From Sycobia sp. Sy_11 (Eukaryota; Arthropoda; Insecta; Hymenoptera; Epichrysomallidae), in NCBI GenBank assembly GCA_018907035.1, contig JACCIC010000220.1, positions 146,001-210,000 on the forward strand: a stretch of 64,000 nucleotides of DNA. Direction: 5' to 3'. A program made the position numbers and the translations under genes. The number at the start of each line of letters is the position of its first letter. The first letter of the stretch is position 1. A model generated the notes under the pieces. The model was not told the DNA's origin. It saw nothing but the letters and a program-made list of their open reading frames with translations, and ran no database searches. Of this stretch, positions 25,541 to 37,936 are shown in pieces.

Positions 25541-26173
25541 GTGGTCTCCGACTCACTGTCTCCCTCTCCCTCTCTCCCCCCGCTGGCCGTGGTGTTGTTG
25601 CAAGAGCGCAGTCAGCGGCAGCGGCGCGTCGCGCCGCGCATCATCCCAGAGCAGTGCGCGCTCTGTGTGACGTGTCTGGTCTTCAGCCAGTCAGGTTCAG
25701 TGCTCGTTCAGACACAGTCGGTCGTGTATGCGGGGCGCGCGAGTGCATCTGGTACAATAGATAGATAGATATATATATATATATATATATATATTTTCAC
25801 ATATAAATCGCAGTAAGACTTTCGCGAGTGCGCGCGTCGTCGTCGTCGTCGACGACTCGTTTCTTGGTTTTGTTCTTGTTATTGTTGTTGTTTTTGTTGT
25901 TCCTGCCGCTAGCACACCACTGCCGCCGCCGCCGCCGCTGCCGTTATCGTCGGCCACCTTTGACAACGCGCGCGGGCTCTCCCGCGTGCAGCGCACACAC
26001 ATCGCGGCCCGGTGATAACGCCTCGGCTCTTCCTCGCCCCCCCCCCTCCCGTGCCATTATTTTGGCCGTCCCAGTCCACGGGACTGCCCGAGCTCGCGAG
26101 GCGGCAGGTCGAGCTCTCGGCTGCGTCGGCTTCTCTAAGGTTCGCGCCCTTGGGCGTCCAGGAGGCAAAAAGG
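25541..26173 (+). promoter_or_regulatory. GC-rich patch; candidate promoter and 5' exon of NAT1
   Basis: A CpG-rich block with cagcggcagcggcgcg, (GTC)n and (GCC)n-like runs ends in a plus-strand donor GGCAAAAAGG then GTAAGG (exon end 26173). No conserved frame is recognisable. It fits an untranslated first exon that splices to the acceptor at 37825, but no sequence feature proves the link. Confidence 0.3.
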
Positions 26174-26385
26174 GTAAGGAAGGCGCACCGCGCGGTCAGG
26201 ACGGTATCGAGCCTGTCGCCCCCGGTTGAACGATGAGGTGTTGGTGGGGGGGGGGGTTTGCCTACCTCACTCATCATTTATTATCTTAATTCGAGGGACG
26301 GAGCGCGCGTCTCAAGTTCCGAGAATTGATGATTCGCGTCGAAGAGGGCGCCCGCGCTTATTTAATATAAACGGGCCGAGGATAC

Positions 26386-26426
<41 letters not shown>

Positions 26427-26585
26427 GTCGACGCTCCGGCGTTCCCTGGATTTCGCTGGCGATGAGAAAGTCCTGGGGATATGGTCTGCCATTAAGGAAT
26501 GCAGGGAAACGCGCTAGTGGGCGCGCTTGTTCGCTCTCTCCTATACTCTGTGTAGAGGACGTGGACGTGAAATTCCATTCTGTTG

Positions 26586-26624
<39 letters not shown>

Positions 26625-29476
26625 TATCTATCTACTGGGGGCACTGGCTCAAAAATTATATAGATTTAGTTTTTGATAAAACCAAAAATTTGCTGTAAAA
26701 TCAAATCATGGAATAGAAGTCTGATAAGAACAAACCGATAAAAAGTTTGAAAAACAATTACATATATATTTGTCTATTATTGACTGTGATTATGACAGTG
26801 AAAATTCGTCATTTTTCGAATTTCTCTCTTTTATTTTGCTTCAGATATTGTATTTTTTCCTTAGCGAGAGAGGGGGGGGCGGTAACTGAAAAATAAACGT
26901 TTCAGAGCTCGGAAATTCGCGCAGAATTTCCCTAAGAACAATCGTCGATCCTCGCAGCACATCGTCTCACGAGAACAGGCTTTCCCTATCTAAAGTCGCT
27001 GAATATGCCTACGCTGTTCTCAGAAAATACGTGTTTTCGAGCAACAATCAAATAACAATTTTCATAACACGAGCCTCGAAATTTTTTATTTCAATTATGA
27101 AACTCTCTTAATGCGCGAAGAATGTATGCACGAGGCCAACGCGCGCTTTTCGAACGATGAGATTCTTCCTCGTCGACAAATTTCCCCATGTTTGTGATAT
27201 ACGTAATCAGAGACTCAAACTGTATATAAAATGTGGATAATTTTTTTTTTTTTTTTTTTTTGCTCAGCCTTCAATCATTGATTATAAAACTTTCATTCTT
27301 AAATCTCGAATCGAATATAATAATATAGATGTGTAAGGAACGGCAAACTTCGATCGGGGCCCCGCTGGCCGTTGACCCTGGTATATGTTTTGATGCCAGG
27401 CATGTATATAAATACATATATGTATTATTACCTTGCAGCTGCGAAAGCTGCCGAAGAGCATCGCAGCAATACTCGTACAGTGAAGAGTTTAATGCGCAAA
27501 AACATTGAGCTCTCGTGGAACGTTTACCGCGTTATCGACGAACGCGCAGAAAGAAAAAAAATATGGGAAAGAATCGCGATCGAACCATTGTTGTTTGTAC
27601 GTTAAACGTAGTGTACACAGTGCACATAAATATCACGCACTATAGTATAAATGTGTTATTAGCGCATAGACTAAATCCGCGCGGGCAGGAGGGGGGGGGA
27701 GGGGTCAGCACGCGTCCTCAAGTTGACATTTTTTACTTACTCTTCAGACTCATTGTCAGAAGATATTATTTACATAAGGCGTGCGCGCGTGCTTTCGTGC
27801 GTGGCTTTTACTCTTGGCCCAGGCTCTTGCCTGATAATTCGCAAGATATATTCCGCCTCCGTTATTATTCTCGAGAAAATCCGTAAAATTCCATCTATAT
27901 ATAAGTATATCTTATGAATGACTATGATAAATGCGCGCAGAAAAGCCGTAGGCTAAGCGTATTTTTTTTTTCATCGTTCGCGCGCGCGCGCGTGTGTGTG
28001 TGTACATTGAAAAAGCGCGACGTGCGCCGCGAGGGTTATTGCTGGTTTGCATACATAGCTATATAGTGCAATGGAGGATAAGCAGCAGCAGACTTGCTAA
28101 TATCGCTCTGCGTCACTCGATAGCTATCTCTTTGTTTGACTGATGCTCCGCTGTCGGAGCCAGCCGCCGATGCGTCCGCGGACCCCGCGTGCTTCACGCT
28201 GGCCAGCGCGTTGGATAGTGTATGTGCGCGCGCGCGCGCGCGTGTGTTTATGTGTTCGTGCATTCGTGCTAGCGAACGTATACTCAAATATATACTACAT
28301 GCGGACGTAGGCACAAGCGCGCATGTACACACACACGCAGTGCGCACAGATTAACGGGGCGAGCAGATTCAAGGATGCCTCTTGGTAAAGTCACCGTCGC
28401 GCCATCCAGCGCGAGCCTATAGGTATAATGCACTCTTTTAGCGACTCGTTTACCAGTGCCCGAGCACGATTTCTCAATTCTGATTCGCGCTTATAGAAAT
28501 GTGTGTACACGCGCGCGCGCACACACACGCACACAAATGTGGATCTCGGCAGCGGCGTCGTGGGTCTGCTTAAACTGTACGCTGTATTATGCGTGTCATC
28601 GAACCGAGCATCGAAAGATATGGAAACGATGCGCGCCGCGAATCTTTTTTTTTTTTTTTTTTTTTTTTTGTTATTATATTTCTTGACGGGCGGATTTAGA
28701 CAGGTTTTTTGTACGATCATTTTTCTGGGTCGATTATCGATTTCCTGCATTAAACTCTGTTGTTTTCTTTTTGTTTCCATTTTGCTGCGTGGTTATTTGA
28801 CTGCAAATGAACGTGGAAAAAAAAAATGAGAATTTCGTTGGTACGCGTACACGTACAGCTGAGCGTTACCGCAATTTTCTCATCGATTTATTCTCGTAAC
28901 AATGCGCGCTCTTATTGGGCTACTTTAGCGTTCGCGATACGTTGGAATGAGATCCGAGGCGCGAGATATCGCGGAAGATTGGGCAACGCGACTTCGGTCG
29001 CTGGATCGATGTTGCATGATGATGATGATGATACTGGCGTCGTCCTATCCTCGTCTATGCAAGCGCGCATCCCCGTATCCGTCGTCTCTCGAGTCCCGGA
29101 TTCACGACTTACACGATGGATGTTCTCGTTGAGTCCCCGCGATCAGCGGGCAAAATAGGATCGTTTGGCGCGGTTGTGGCAAGTGTTGAAAAAAAAAAAA
29201 GAAATTATGGTTAAATCTTTTGTCATTCTGCGCGGCGTTCTTACGGTCGAATTTCACTTCTATATCCACCCCCCGCCCCCTTGGATTGTCGGGACAATAC
29301 GATTAGAATCTGACGGAACCTTCATAATGGCATTAAATTTTTTTTCATTGAACAACGTCACTTTAATAACGATGGTTCTCGAAAGAATTTTCAGAATCGA
29401 CTTTTAATTCAATTGGTGTACTTGTAGCAAATACGTCACGGCATCTTTGTTATTCAGCTGCCTTTGTTACAGAGGA

Positions 29477-29519
<43 letters not shown>

Positions 29520-30719
29520 ACGGGAGAGATACACAAGGTCGCTCGGAACAGCTGATACTTTGTTCGATAGTAAAAAAATATCTTACGAGACACGGTTATT
29601 GTTTTACCTTTACATAAATTCATTTTTGTTAGGCATAAATTATATTTTCCGGCTTTGCTTCAGTTCGCGGCTGGCCTATTCTGCTCGCGATATATTAAAG
29701 TCTCGTTGTTTTGGAATTCTTTTTTAACGTTTATCACGAATTTATAACCAATGAATTCAGGCACCCTTGAATTTGGCAATGCTATAAACGTTTTCTTGAT
29801 TTATTGATCGATTGCAGTGATTTCGAATTTAGTCCATTTCTCAATCGAGTTATTAAACTGATACGTTTGTTCGTTGAAAGTAAAAAAAAAAAAAAAAAAA
29901 ACAAAAAAAAAATTAACATAATAAAATAATCCGATTTGAATATTTAACTATTCGAAAAATTCAAATGAAATTGAACAAATTTGAATATGCAATTTTTACG
30001 AAAATAATGCGAAATATCCGTGGCGATGATTTTGAAAAGAAAAGTTCACCTCGATCTATAGGAACAGGAGTAAAAGGCAAATGAATTCGTAAATATAAAA
30101 AAAATGCACTTATACGTCGAAGTTAGAAAAGGGGGTTGGAATAAAAAAAAGAAGAAAGAAAATCTTTCCGTTCGTACAGACAAAAAAAATATATATATAT
30201 ATATATATACGCACACACACACATACACACACAGACAGGAACAGCGGTCCCAAAATAGAAGTCCGTTGAAGGAAGTCAGAGAAATAGCGCTTGGTGAACA
30301 CCTGCACGCCCAAAGTCGACAATGTATTATAAAAAAAAAAAAAAACACCGTATCTCCGAACGGAATTTTATACGCGTTTCGAAGCTGCTATTCGAAGACT
30401 CGCTTTTTATTCCCTCGATTTTCCTTTTCTCATATATATATATATAGGAAATAAAAATCAGCTGTCCTTTATAAAACCTTTCCTACTTTTTTTTGTGTAA
30501 CTTTATTTAGCTATTTTCGTATTCTGAAGAATGCGAATACAAACACATTTCTCTCTCTCTCTCTTTCCCTCGCAGACAAATTCTCTTCGTTGAAATAATT
30601 ACTGTTAGTGCGTATAATCGTTCATCCCGGCGTCCTTGTCTCGGCAATACCGATGGTCAGCTGAGAAGAGTTTTTTTTTTAAAGCAAGAAAAGAAAAGAA
30701 ACTAGCGGCCGTGCTTCGC
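26174..30719. other. Non-coding stretch with simple repeats
   Basis: AT-rich sequence with GA at about 26390, CT at about 26587, poly-T at about 27240 and 28647, a GCGCGCG/GTGTG tract at about 28227 and GA at about 29478. Open frames here are short and compositionally biased. I see no gene. Confidence 0.5.
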
Positions 30720-30731
30720 CTGACGCGAGGA

Positions 30732-30775
<44 letters not shown>

Positions 30776-31177
30776 CGAAGCCTCCACCGAGTCGTTTACG
30801 CGTCCATGAAGGCGCGTTTAAGACACAGGCTATATTTTATATATCCGAGTCCCACCCGTCTATACATATATGCATATAATAGTTGCCTTGGCTGCTGTCG
30901 CTGGCTGTCTTCGCGAATCTTTTGTAGCTGCTCCCCGGCGCGCCGCCGCCACCAATGAGGGGAATGAACGCGACGAGGAAAAAAAGGATCCGCGTGTGCG
31001 AGCGCGCGCGCGAGATTGAGAGGTTGAGGGGGGGGGGAGTGAGTCGCGGCCGGAGGGGGCGCGCCGAGCACGCGCATGGCCTCCGCATTAAAATTCCCGA
31101 AAGTTTAAATAAAACAATGGCGAGCGCCCGCGCGCGAAGGGCGGTGCGAGATGGCGGGGGGCCGGGAGGGGGGAGGG
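30720..31177 (+). promoter_or_regulatory. GC-rich patch; candidate promoter and 5' exon of NAT1
   Basis: The GC-rich block continues to about 31600, with CpG runs, a (TCG)n tract at 31315-31341 and a plus-strand donor GGAGGG then GTAAGTG (exon end 31177). It is the closest of the three GC-rich patches to the NAT1 exon at 37826. Six overlapping open frames in all phases show that the coding potential is a composition artefact. Promoter status is inferred only from CpG content and the donor. Confidence 0.32.
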
Positions 31178-31314
31178 GTAAGTGTCGAGCGGCGCGCCTC
31201 GGTGTGTATAACACACGAGCGGCGCGGAGAGAGGCGGCGAGGTGTTGTGGTGAGGATGGGGGGAGGTGGCGACCCATCGAGAATCCGACCCCAGGAGGAG
31301 CGGCGGCGAGAGCT

Positions 31315-31341
<27 letters not shown>
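31315..31341. repeat. (TCG)n trinucleotide repeat
   Basis: About nine TCG units inside the GC-rich patch. Confidence 0.9.
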
Positions 31342-31346
<5 letters not shown>

Positions 31347-31609
31347 CGCGTCGATGCTCTCTGGTGCGCGCGCGCGAGGACGATCGGGAGTGGGGAAGGG
31401 GGGGGAGGGGCAAGAAGCAGGCCGTGGGCGAGCGGCGGAGCAGGAGCGGCGGCGAGGTCGAATCGAATGCGCGGCGCTCGCGCCCGGGGTTCATTGACCG
31501 TCTGACCATGAGAGCCGCGCCCCACATCGCGCGCGCACAACCCGTGGCGAGGGGACATCGGAGGCAGCGCGTACACACACACGCGCGCGCACGCTCGCGT
31601 ATATTTATA

Positions 31610-31661
<52 letters not shown>

Positions 31662-32000
31662 AGGAGGGACAGAGAAAATTTCCATCTTCGACCATATAGC
31701 GTTCTTTTTACCCCCCCCCCCGCCGTGTATGCTATTTCACTCCCCCTCGAATGGAGGGAGGTTGTGCTGGCTCCCCTATATTTATATATATAGACGTGCT
31801 AATGTGTTTCTATCCCGTACGGCGAGTCCCTTTTATACACTCCCGTGCGAGCAGCACGCACTGATGAAATCCTATATAGACCGGTGCCGGTAGGCTGCCC
31901 TTCTGGCTGCTCCCCTTCTGTCATATAGGTGTGTGCGTGGCGTGGATTCCCTGTCTCGCTCTACGTCCCTTCTTCCTCAAGATCAAAGTCGCTTCTCTCT

Positions 32001-32002
<2 letters not shown>

Positions 32003-32064
<62 letters not shown>
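32003..32064. repeat. (CT)n microsatellite
   Basis: About 62 bases of CT, with a second CT tract about 130 bases downstream. Confidence 0.93.
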
Positions 32065-32069
<5 letters not shown>

Positions 32070-32196
32070 GCTCACGCTCTCTGTCTGTCTGTGTTTTCGA
32101 CGCGTCTTTTATGCGCTTGGAAACGCGTACGTGTACAGTTCGACAGATATACACGCACATAGGTTAGTGCACATCTTCCTGTCTCAGCTCTCTCCC

Positions 32197-32233
<37 letters not shown>

Positions 32234-33208
32234 ACCTCTCTTGTTTCTTTCCGTAGCCGATGGCTAAAGAGCGCCGGGCGCGAGAGAGATCTTTAGCCCC
32301 TCGCACCTAGTGTACGTGTAAGTGCGTGTGTATACACACACGCCTGCGAGACGAACCAATAATATCGCTCTCTTTTCGTCTCGCGTATACGCTTCGCCGA
32401 TCTCGGATCTGAACCGCTGTCTCTTTTCTCCCTTGGCGATTAAACAATAATCCAGACTGATGTCGAGCGGTTCGCACCCGATCTGGCCTCTAATGCTGAA
32501 GGCTTGCATTTTTCAGCTGTAAAGAGGAAAATACTAGATTCGAAACTTTAATTACCAATTCTGACAGACGAACGTGTATACAGTTTTCATTTTGACGGAT
32601 TAATACTTTAATTGCAGTTCTCGTTTGGCTTTTTTCAACTTTTACAGGTCAGTTTGGAGAAATCGAATTGTTGTAAAAGGTAAAAATATCTCCACATCTA
32701 AATTTTGACAAAGCTTACACGGGCTTTACTCGTATTTGGGTAGATCATTATTTAAACTACACTGAATTCTGATATATTTTTGCACGAACAAAATCGATCT
32801 TCATAAAATTACCGTTGTATAGGAAAGGCATCGTTGACCAAAATACTCCATCCCCTCCACACCACCTACTCTTTACGATAAGATAACTCAAGTATTCGAA
32901 GAAGTTTCCTATAATATTTGACGAGCATTGAATGATCGCATCTGAAGCGATTATAGCTAATTCATGTTTGATAAATATTAATAGTTAAATTAATACATTA
33001 AATAATTCACAGACACACGCGCGCGCGTTTTAAATGCCAGAAACACGTTTTAAGCGGAAAAATTTTGCTAAGCAATGCGGCAGTACTGGATGTATTTTAT
33101 ATGGCATGCGGAATTATAACGAATGGCTATTTTTGTACGCTATAATTTTATACGGTATCCTGTACTAAGCCTTCTCACCACATAGATTCTTTTAACTTTA
33201 TAAACCTG

Positions 33209-33264
<56 letters not shown>

Positions 33265-33508
33265 CTGGCTGGACTTTCGCACGTCATTACTACCGTATAT
33301 AATTCTATCGGCCAATACTGTATATAGTAAAGGTTCCATTTTTTTCTTTCCTTTTTTTTCAATTACATATTGTTCGTATGTATATTGTTCGTAAGTATAA
33401 GAGAATGGCGTGGTTTACACACACGCGTACACACACACAAATCTATATATATTAGGAGAAAGATTCGAGTAGCTGTATTATTAGAACCGCACGCGCGTGC
33501 GCACTTAT

Positions 33509-33568
<60 letters not shown>

Positions 33569-33714
33569 TGTACACATAGTTTTCCTCGTCAATGGCCTTC
33601 TAATTCTTATCTCATTAATCAAAAAAAAGAAAAAAGCCATAATTTTTCGTTCGAAGAACCTGTCCGGAATAAGGCACGTATGTATAATGCGATAATAGAC
33701 ACTGACACGAAAAG

Positions 33715-33719
<5 letters not shown>

Positions 33720-33763
<44 letters not shown>
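33720..33763. repeat. (CA)n microsatellite
   Basis: About 44 bases of perfect CA. Confidence 0.95.
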
Positions 33764-33764
<1 letters not shown>

Positions 33765-34722
33765 ACGCACACGCACAGGGTCTGCATTTAGCTCGCTCCT
33801 GATATATAATGTGATTATAATGGAGCGCAAATTAGACAGCGCGTAGGAGAAATTCTCGTGTAATGCATAGGCGGTCCCCGTGCAATTAATATAACGTTAA
33901 TTAGGCTCGATGCACGCGCGCGAGCACACACACACGCGCGCGCGTACAGACACATACAATTCTTCATCTTTCACAGAGGCGCGAATTTCGTTTCGCACAT
34001 GGCCTCTTAACTAATTCGCGAACTTCCGCGTGCAACGCGAGTTTCTTTTTTCTTCCGTCTTCTTCACATTCTCTTTTACGGACATGACTGCGCGCGCGCG
34101 CGTGTACACAAATTCATTACTCGAGTATTTTCGAGTCAAGTATAACGACAGCGATATTTCCCATACGTCGAACGACCACGCATGGACGCCAACGGAGTAA
34201 ATTCTACGCGACGATGACGAACGTATTCCAATTTCCAAAGACGCGTGTTTTAGCTTCCGTTTTTGCCAGTCGCGCCCCTCGCTGGTGTTATTCCGATCGT
34301 ACGTTTCCTCGTGTTATAATCAATGGGAGGCTCTCCGCGAGCCGATCCACTCCCGATCGCGGTGGTTTTCCGTTACCAGCCTGTCTACCGGCGTATTTTT
34401 CCGATAGTCTCACTGTGGATACGTGTATATAATTTTCATCGACTGATTATAAACCGTATTTCGAGAATACGGTATGTAGCTTTATGAAATTTTATTTATT
34501 CGTGAAATCGGAAAATCGTAGTTTGGTGCGACACCATCGCAGAGTTGTGCCAACGGCACGGAAGCACATAATTGCTCGGCATACTTTGTCCCCCTCCCCC
34601 CGCCCCTGCCAGCGCGCTTCGAAGTTTTCCATTTGCTCGGTCTATTACGCGCGTCTTTATCCCACGGATTATGATGTAGGTCAGGATGGAAGAGGAGCGA
34701 ATCATCCTATGTGTCTCTTTCT

Positions 34723-34766
<44 letters not shown>

Positions 34767-35773
34767 AAAATCCTCGACGAAATCAGTATTGCAAGAGAGA
34801 AAGGAGGGAGTTTCTCGAAGCCCACCACTCCTCTATAAATAATAACCGTTTCTGTTGTACATTAATTTCGCATTGCCAACAAAGTTTCCACTTTGTCGTA
34901 TTTTCTTGTTCCTGACGTTTCGTCACGCACGTGCGTACAAGTGGGATGGAAGCGCGCGCTGGATGAACCGAAAAAAAAATATGAGAATGCTAATCGAACA
35001 TTAAGAAACGTGCTCTTTTAAAATTGTTTTATCGATACGACGAGGGAACCATACATCGTGTACATTCGTTTATTATTCTTATAGAATTGTGAAGATAACG
35101 ATGCTCGATTGTCACAAGTAGATTTTATATTAAATTATAATCTCACGATATTAATAAAGAAGTCATTGTCGCTGGAATTCCAAATAAGAAGAGAGAGAGA
35201 GAGAGAAAGATGTATCGACATTACATCTTGAAAACAGTTGATGGCCACCTTTTTTTTTTCTTTCTTCAACGAGTCGGGGCAGAGATTGGGCAAAGCGAAA
35301 AATGTTCGCGTATGCGGGGCGGGGAGGAGAAGAAATTTTTCGCGTTAAAAAGGGTAGAAAGCGTGAAGCTAGACGGAACGCCCGAGTTATCGAAGATCCG
35401 AAACTGCAAAGGCGAAGAAGAAATTTAATGCTCGCGATCGCCCCGTGTATCTACGCAGGCGCACATATACACACTGAGATTCTCGCGTTAGCGAAGGTTT
35501 TCTTCCCTATCCCCTGTGTGTAACTCTGTCAAGAATATTAAATTTCTAATATAATATTTCGTTCGAAAAAGGGGATACTTGATTTTAATTTTTTTTTTTT
35601 TTAATTTTGTGAAACAGAAAGCTTTAACAATGCCCTTGAGTATGACGCGTTGTCCAGGTGACACAGGCCACCCATGAATTTCAAATTGAAAAAACAAAGT
35701 ATTTGAAATATGTTGCAAATATTATATATAAAACGTATCTTGTCTGCAAGAAGTAGACGTTATTATTTTTAGT

Positions 35774-36130
35774 TTTGGGGGGGGGGGTGAAGACCTATGG
35801 AATCCACAGAATTGGAAGAGCTATCGTAGGCCAAATTTGAGGACGCTCTTGTTAAATACATTTGTTGCATGGTGTGAAAGGACGGAATTCAATTTTTTGA
35901 TCATTTAGAAAACGTTTTATAATTACATTATAAATTTTCTTAAAGTTTATTATTGATAAATTTTCACACAATTAGATTTCTAACTTTTTTAAGCAAATTT
36001 CCTTTTGTCCATGTATCAAAGTTAATATATTGGAACGACCATATCCTCAAATTCGGACTCATTTAGTGCATTGGTTTCATCGGAATCCAACGGTCGATTA
36101 ATTTGGATTTAAATAGGTCTTAACCCCTCA
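35774..36130. mobile_element. Small foldback/MITE-like element
   Basis: About 115 bases from 35774 (with tgaagacctat, ggaatccac and ccaaatttgaggac) recur in reverse complement in roughly 35990-36130 (ataggtctta, gattt, atcctcaaattcgg). The arms are diverged and contain indels, leaving an unrelated AT-rich loop of about 100 bases. There is no open frame. The structure fits an old, non-autonomous inverted-repeat transposon. The family is not identified. Confidence 0.5.
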
Positions 36131-36669
36131 AATTATCTGTGATTATATCTATACTATAGTATAATAGCAGAAGTTTTATATATATCTATATATACACCAT
36201 TATTTAAGACATACTTCAAATGCCATTTCTTATTTTGTAATTTCCATGCGGCGTGTCCCCTTAATTCATGCGCATATATACTCATTCGTAACCGTGGAGC
36301 CATGATTTATTGATTATTTATTTATTTATTCATTAATGAATTTCTTTCAACGATTCGCGGTATGCGCTCGCGAGCGCCAACCCGCCGAATCTTTTAAATG
36401 CCGACGAAGACCACATTGGTACGTCTTGGATCGCTCATTATCTGAAGTAAACTAGAAAATTACCAAGCAGTACGCGGGAGAAAAAAAGTCTCAGCGCGCG
36501 TCAATCGCGGAGCCTGACGCGCGAGCGCGGCAATCGAACTGCGGGCGCGCGCGCGTGCGTGTGTGTGTGTGTGTGTGCAAGAGCTGGCAACGTCGCGCCG
36601 AATCGCAACAATAACCAATCCCATGCGTGTAATATAGAAACGTCTTGAATGCAAGGTAGTGATGTACAG

Positions 36670-36704
<35 letters not shown>

Positions 36705-37825
36705 TGTGAGTGTGAGTGTGTGCACTCGCGCTACACGATGCATGCTGCTTGCATCCAGATATATCCGATGCGGCGCACATGCGCTTGTTTTGATCTGAAT
36801 TTATAATACATCCCGTAAATTATATATAGATTCTTTCGTTCGCTCTCGCGCCTTACATTATGCATAAGCAATGTGTCTATATCTATTGCTTCGTCAAGGT
36901 GAGCGAGTGATTTTCACCTTCGTAATTGGATAATTGAAAATTATAACAGGCTTCAGCTATTGATAATAATTTTCTCGATCGTTCGATTTTTAAATATGTT
37001 CGTGTAAAGCTTAGAACGTCGTGTTCATAACGAATTTGGGCAACATTTTTTAAAATTTCCCTCTATAGATCAGTGTTTGTGTTTGTAGTATAACCAAACC
37101 GATAATAAATGTTTCCAATATTCGACTTTCCCGCTATTTTACAATCGTTAGAACAATTTTCGAAGCCAATTTTATCAAATCAGAAAGACGGAAATTTTGA
37201 TCCATTTTTTTATTCTTCGGACGATAAGAAAAAAATTACGTGTGCGATTTTGATTTTTTCTGTAACTGATAATTAAATGCTATTTACGATGAACTTAAAT
37301 TTCAGCACAATTGACTTTATTCGTGTGCTTGATCGAGCAGCCAATGCGTATAAAATCGTCCAAACAAATCAATAAAGTTATGAAAGAATAAGGAAAAATT
37401 TCTTGTTCCTGTAAATATACAATTGTGATCGCGACAACGTGCTTTTTCGTATTTTTCAATTTTCTATATAATAGACTATTTTTATGAATCACTTTGTTTT
37501 AAGTATATATATTTTAAATACTTAAGCCTTTAAATTTTATTTACATATTTTGATAAATTCAATAAAAGTTGAGTGACATACACAAAGTCTCTTATGTATA
37601 AAAAGCGTTAGAATTTTTTCAACTGAAATGATGAATGCCCTTGATTTAGCTTATAACCAATGCTAAAATTGTGATTTATTACTTATCATTCTTATTATTA
37701 TTTTTTTTAATTAAAACAGTAATTACACATTAATACTAGATATAACATACTAGTTTAGCATACAATGCATTGCATATCTATATGAATATTAGTAAAATGG
37801 GACGTCCTCAATTTTTCTGTTTCAG
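36131..37825. other. Non-coding sequence upstream of the NAT1 start exon
   Basis: AT-rich, with a (GT)n tract at about 36671-36702 and GCGC runs near 36545. It ends in a good acceptor, tttttctgtttcag (AG at 37824-37825). It is probably the 3' part of a NAT1 5'UTR intron. Confidence 0.5.
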
Positions 37826-37936
37826 CTTCCTTCGACAGAACTGTGTGCTGTGATTTATCGTTCTGGGGGCCAAAACACGCGCAACAACGGACAACCTCAC
37901 AGGACCGGGGGGTGCTTCTCGTGTCTCGGGAGGAAG
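37826..37936 (+). CDS. NAT1: NAT1 exon with 5'UTR end and non-AUG start
   Basis: Acceptor tttttctgtttcag precedes 37826 and donor AAG then GTTAGA follows 37936. The NAT1 frame has a TGA at 37851-37853 and is open afterwards. From the ACG at 37887 it encodes a Gly-rich N-terminus containing GGASRVSGG. The exon contains no ATG in any frame. Confidence 0.7.
37887..37889 (+). promoter_or_regulatory. NAT1: Probable ACG translation start of NAT1
   Basis: The ACG sits in GCAACAACGGAC, with A at -3 and G at +4, a strong initiation context. It is exactly seven codons before GGG-GGT-GCT-TCT-CGT (GGASR). As I recall human DAP5, its GUG start is also seven codons before GGASR and is likewise followed by an acidic residue. 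An in-frame TGA at 37851-37853 bounds the frame upstream. The first in-frame AUG in the spliced mRNA is at 39855, inside the MIF4G domain. A CTG at 37863-37865 is the only other plausible upstream near-cognate start. Confidence 0.6.

Larger units (their letters stand above)
31690..35773. other. Non-coding stretch with simple repeats
   Basis: No gene seen. It contains CT at about 32003-32064 and 32190-32230, TA at 33211-33262 and 33513-33561, CA at 33720-33763, and GA at about 34726-34760. Longer open frames are translations of these tracts. Confidence 0.5.

Noticed and set aside
30955..31699. Several 140-196-codon frames in the GC-rich patch
   Set aside because: All six frames are open at once and rich in Arg, Pro, Ser or Gly, which is a composition artefact.
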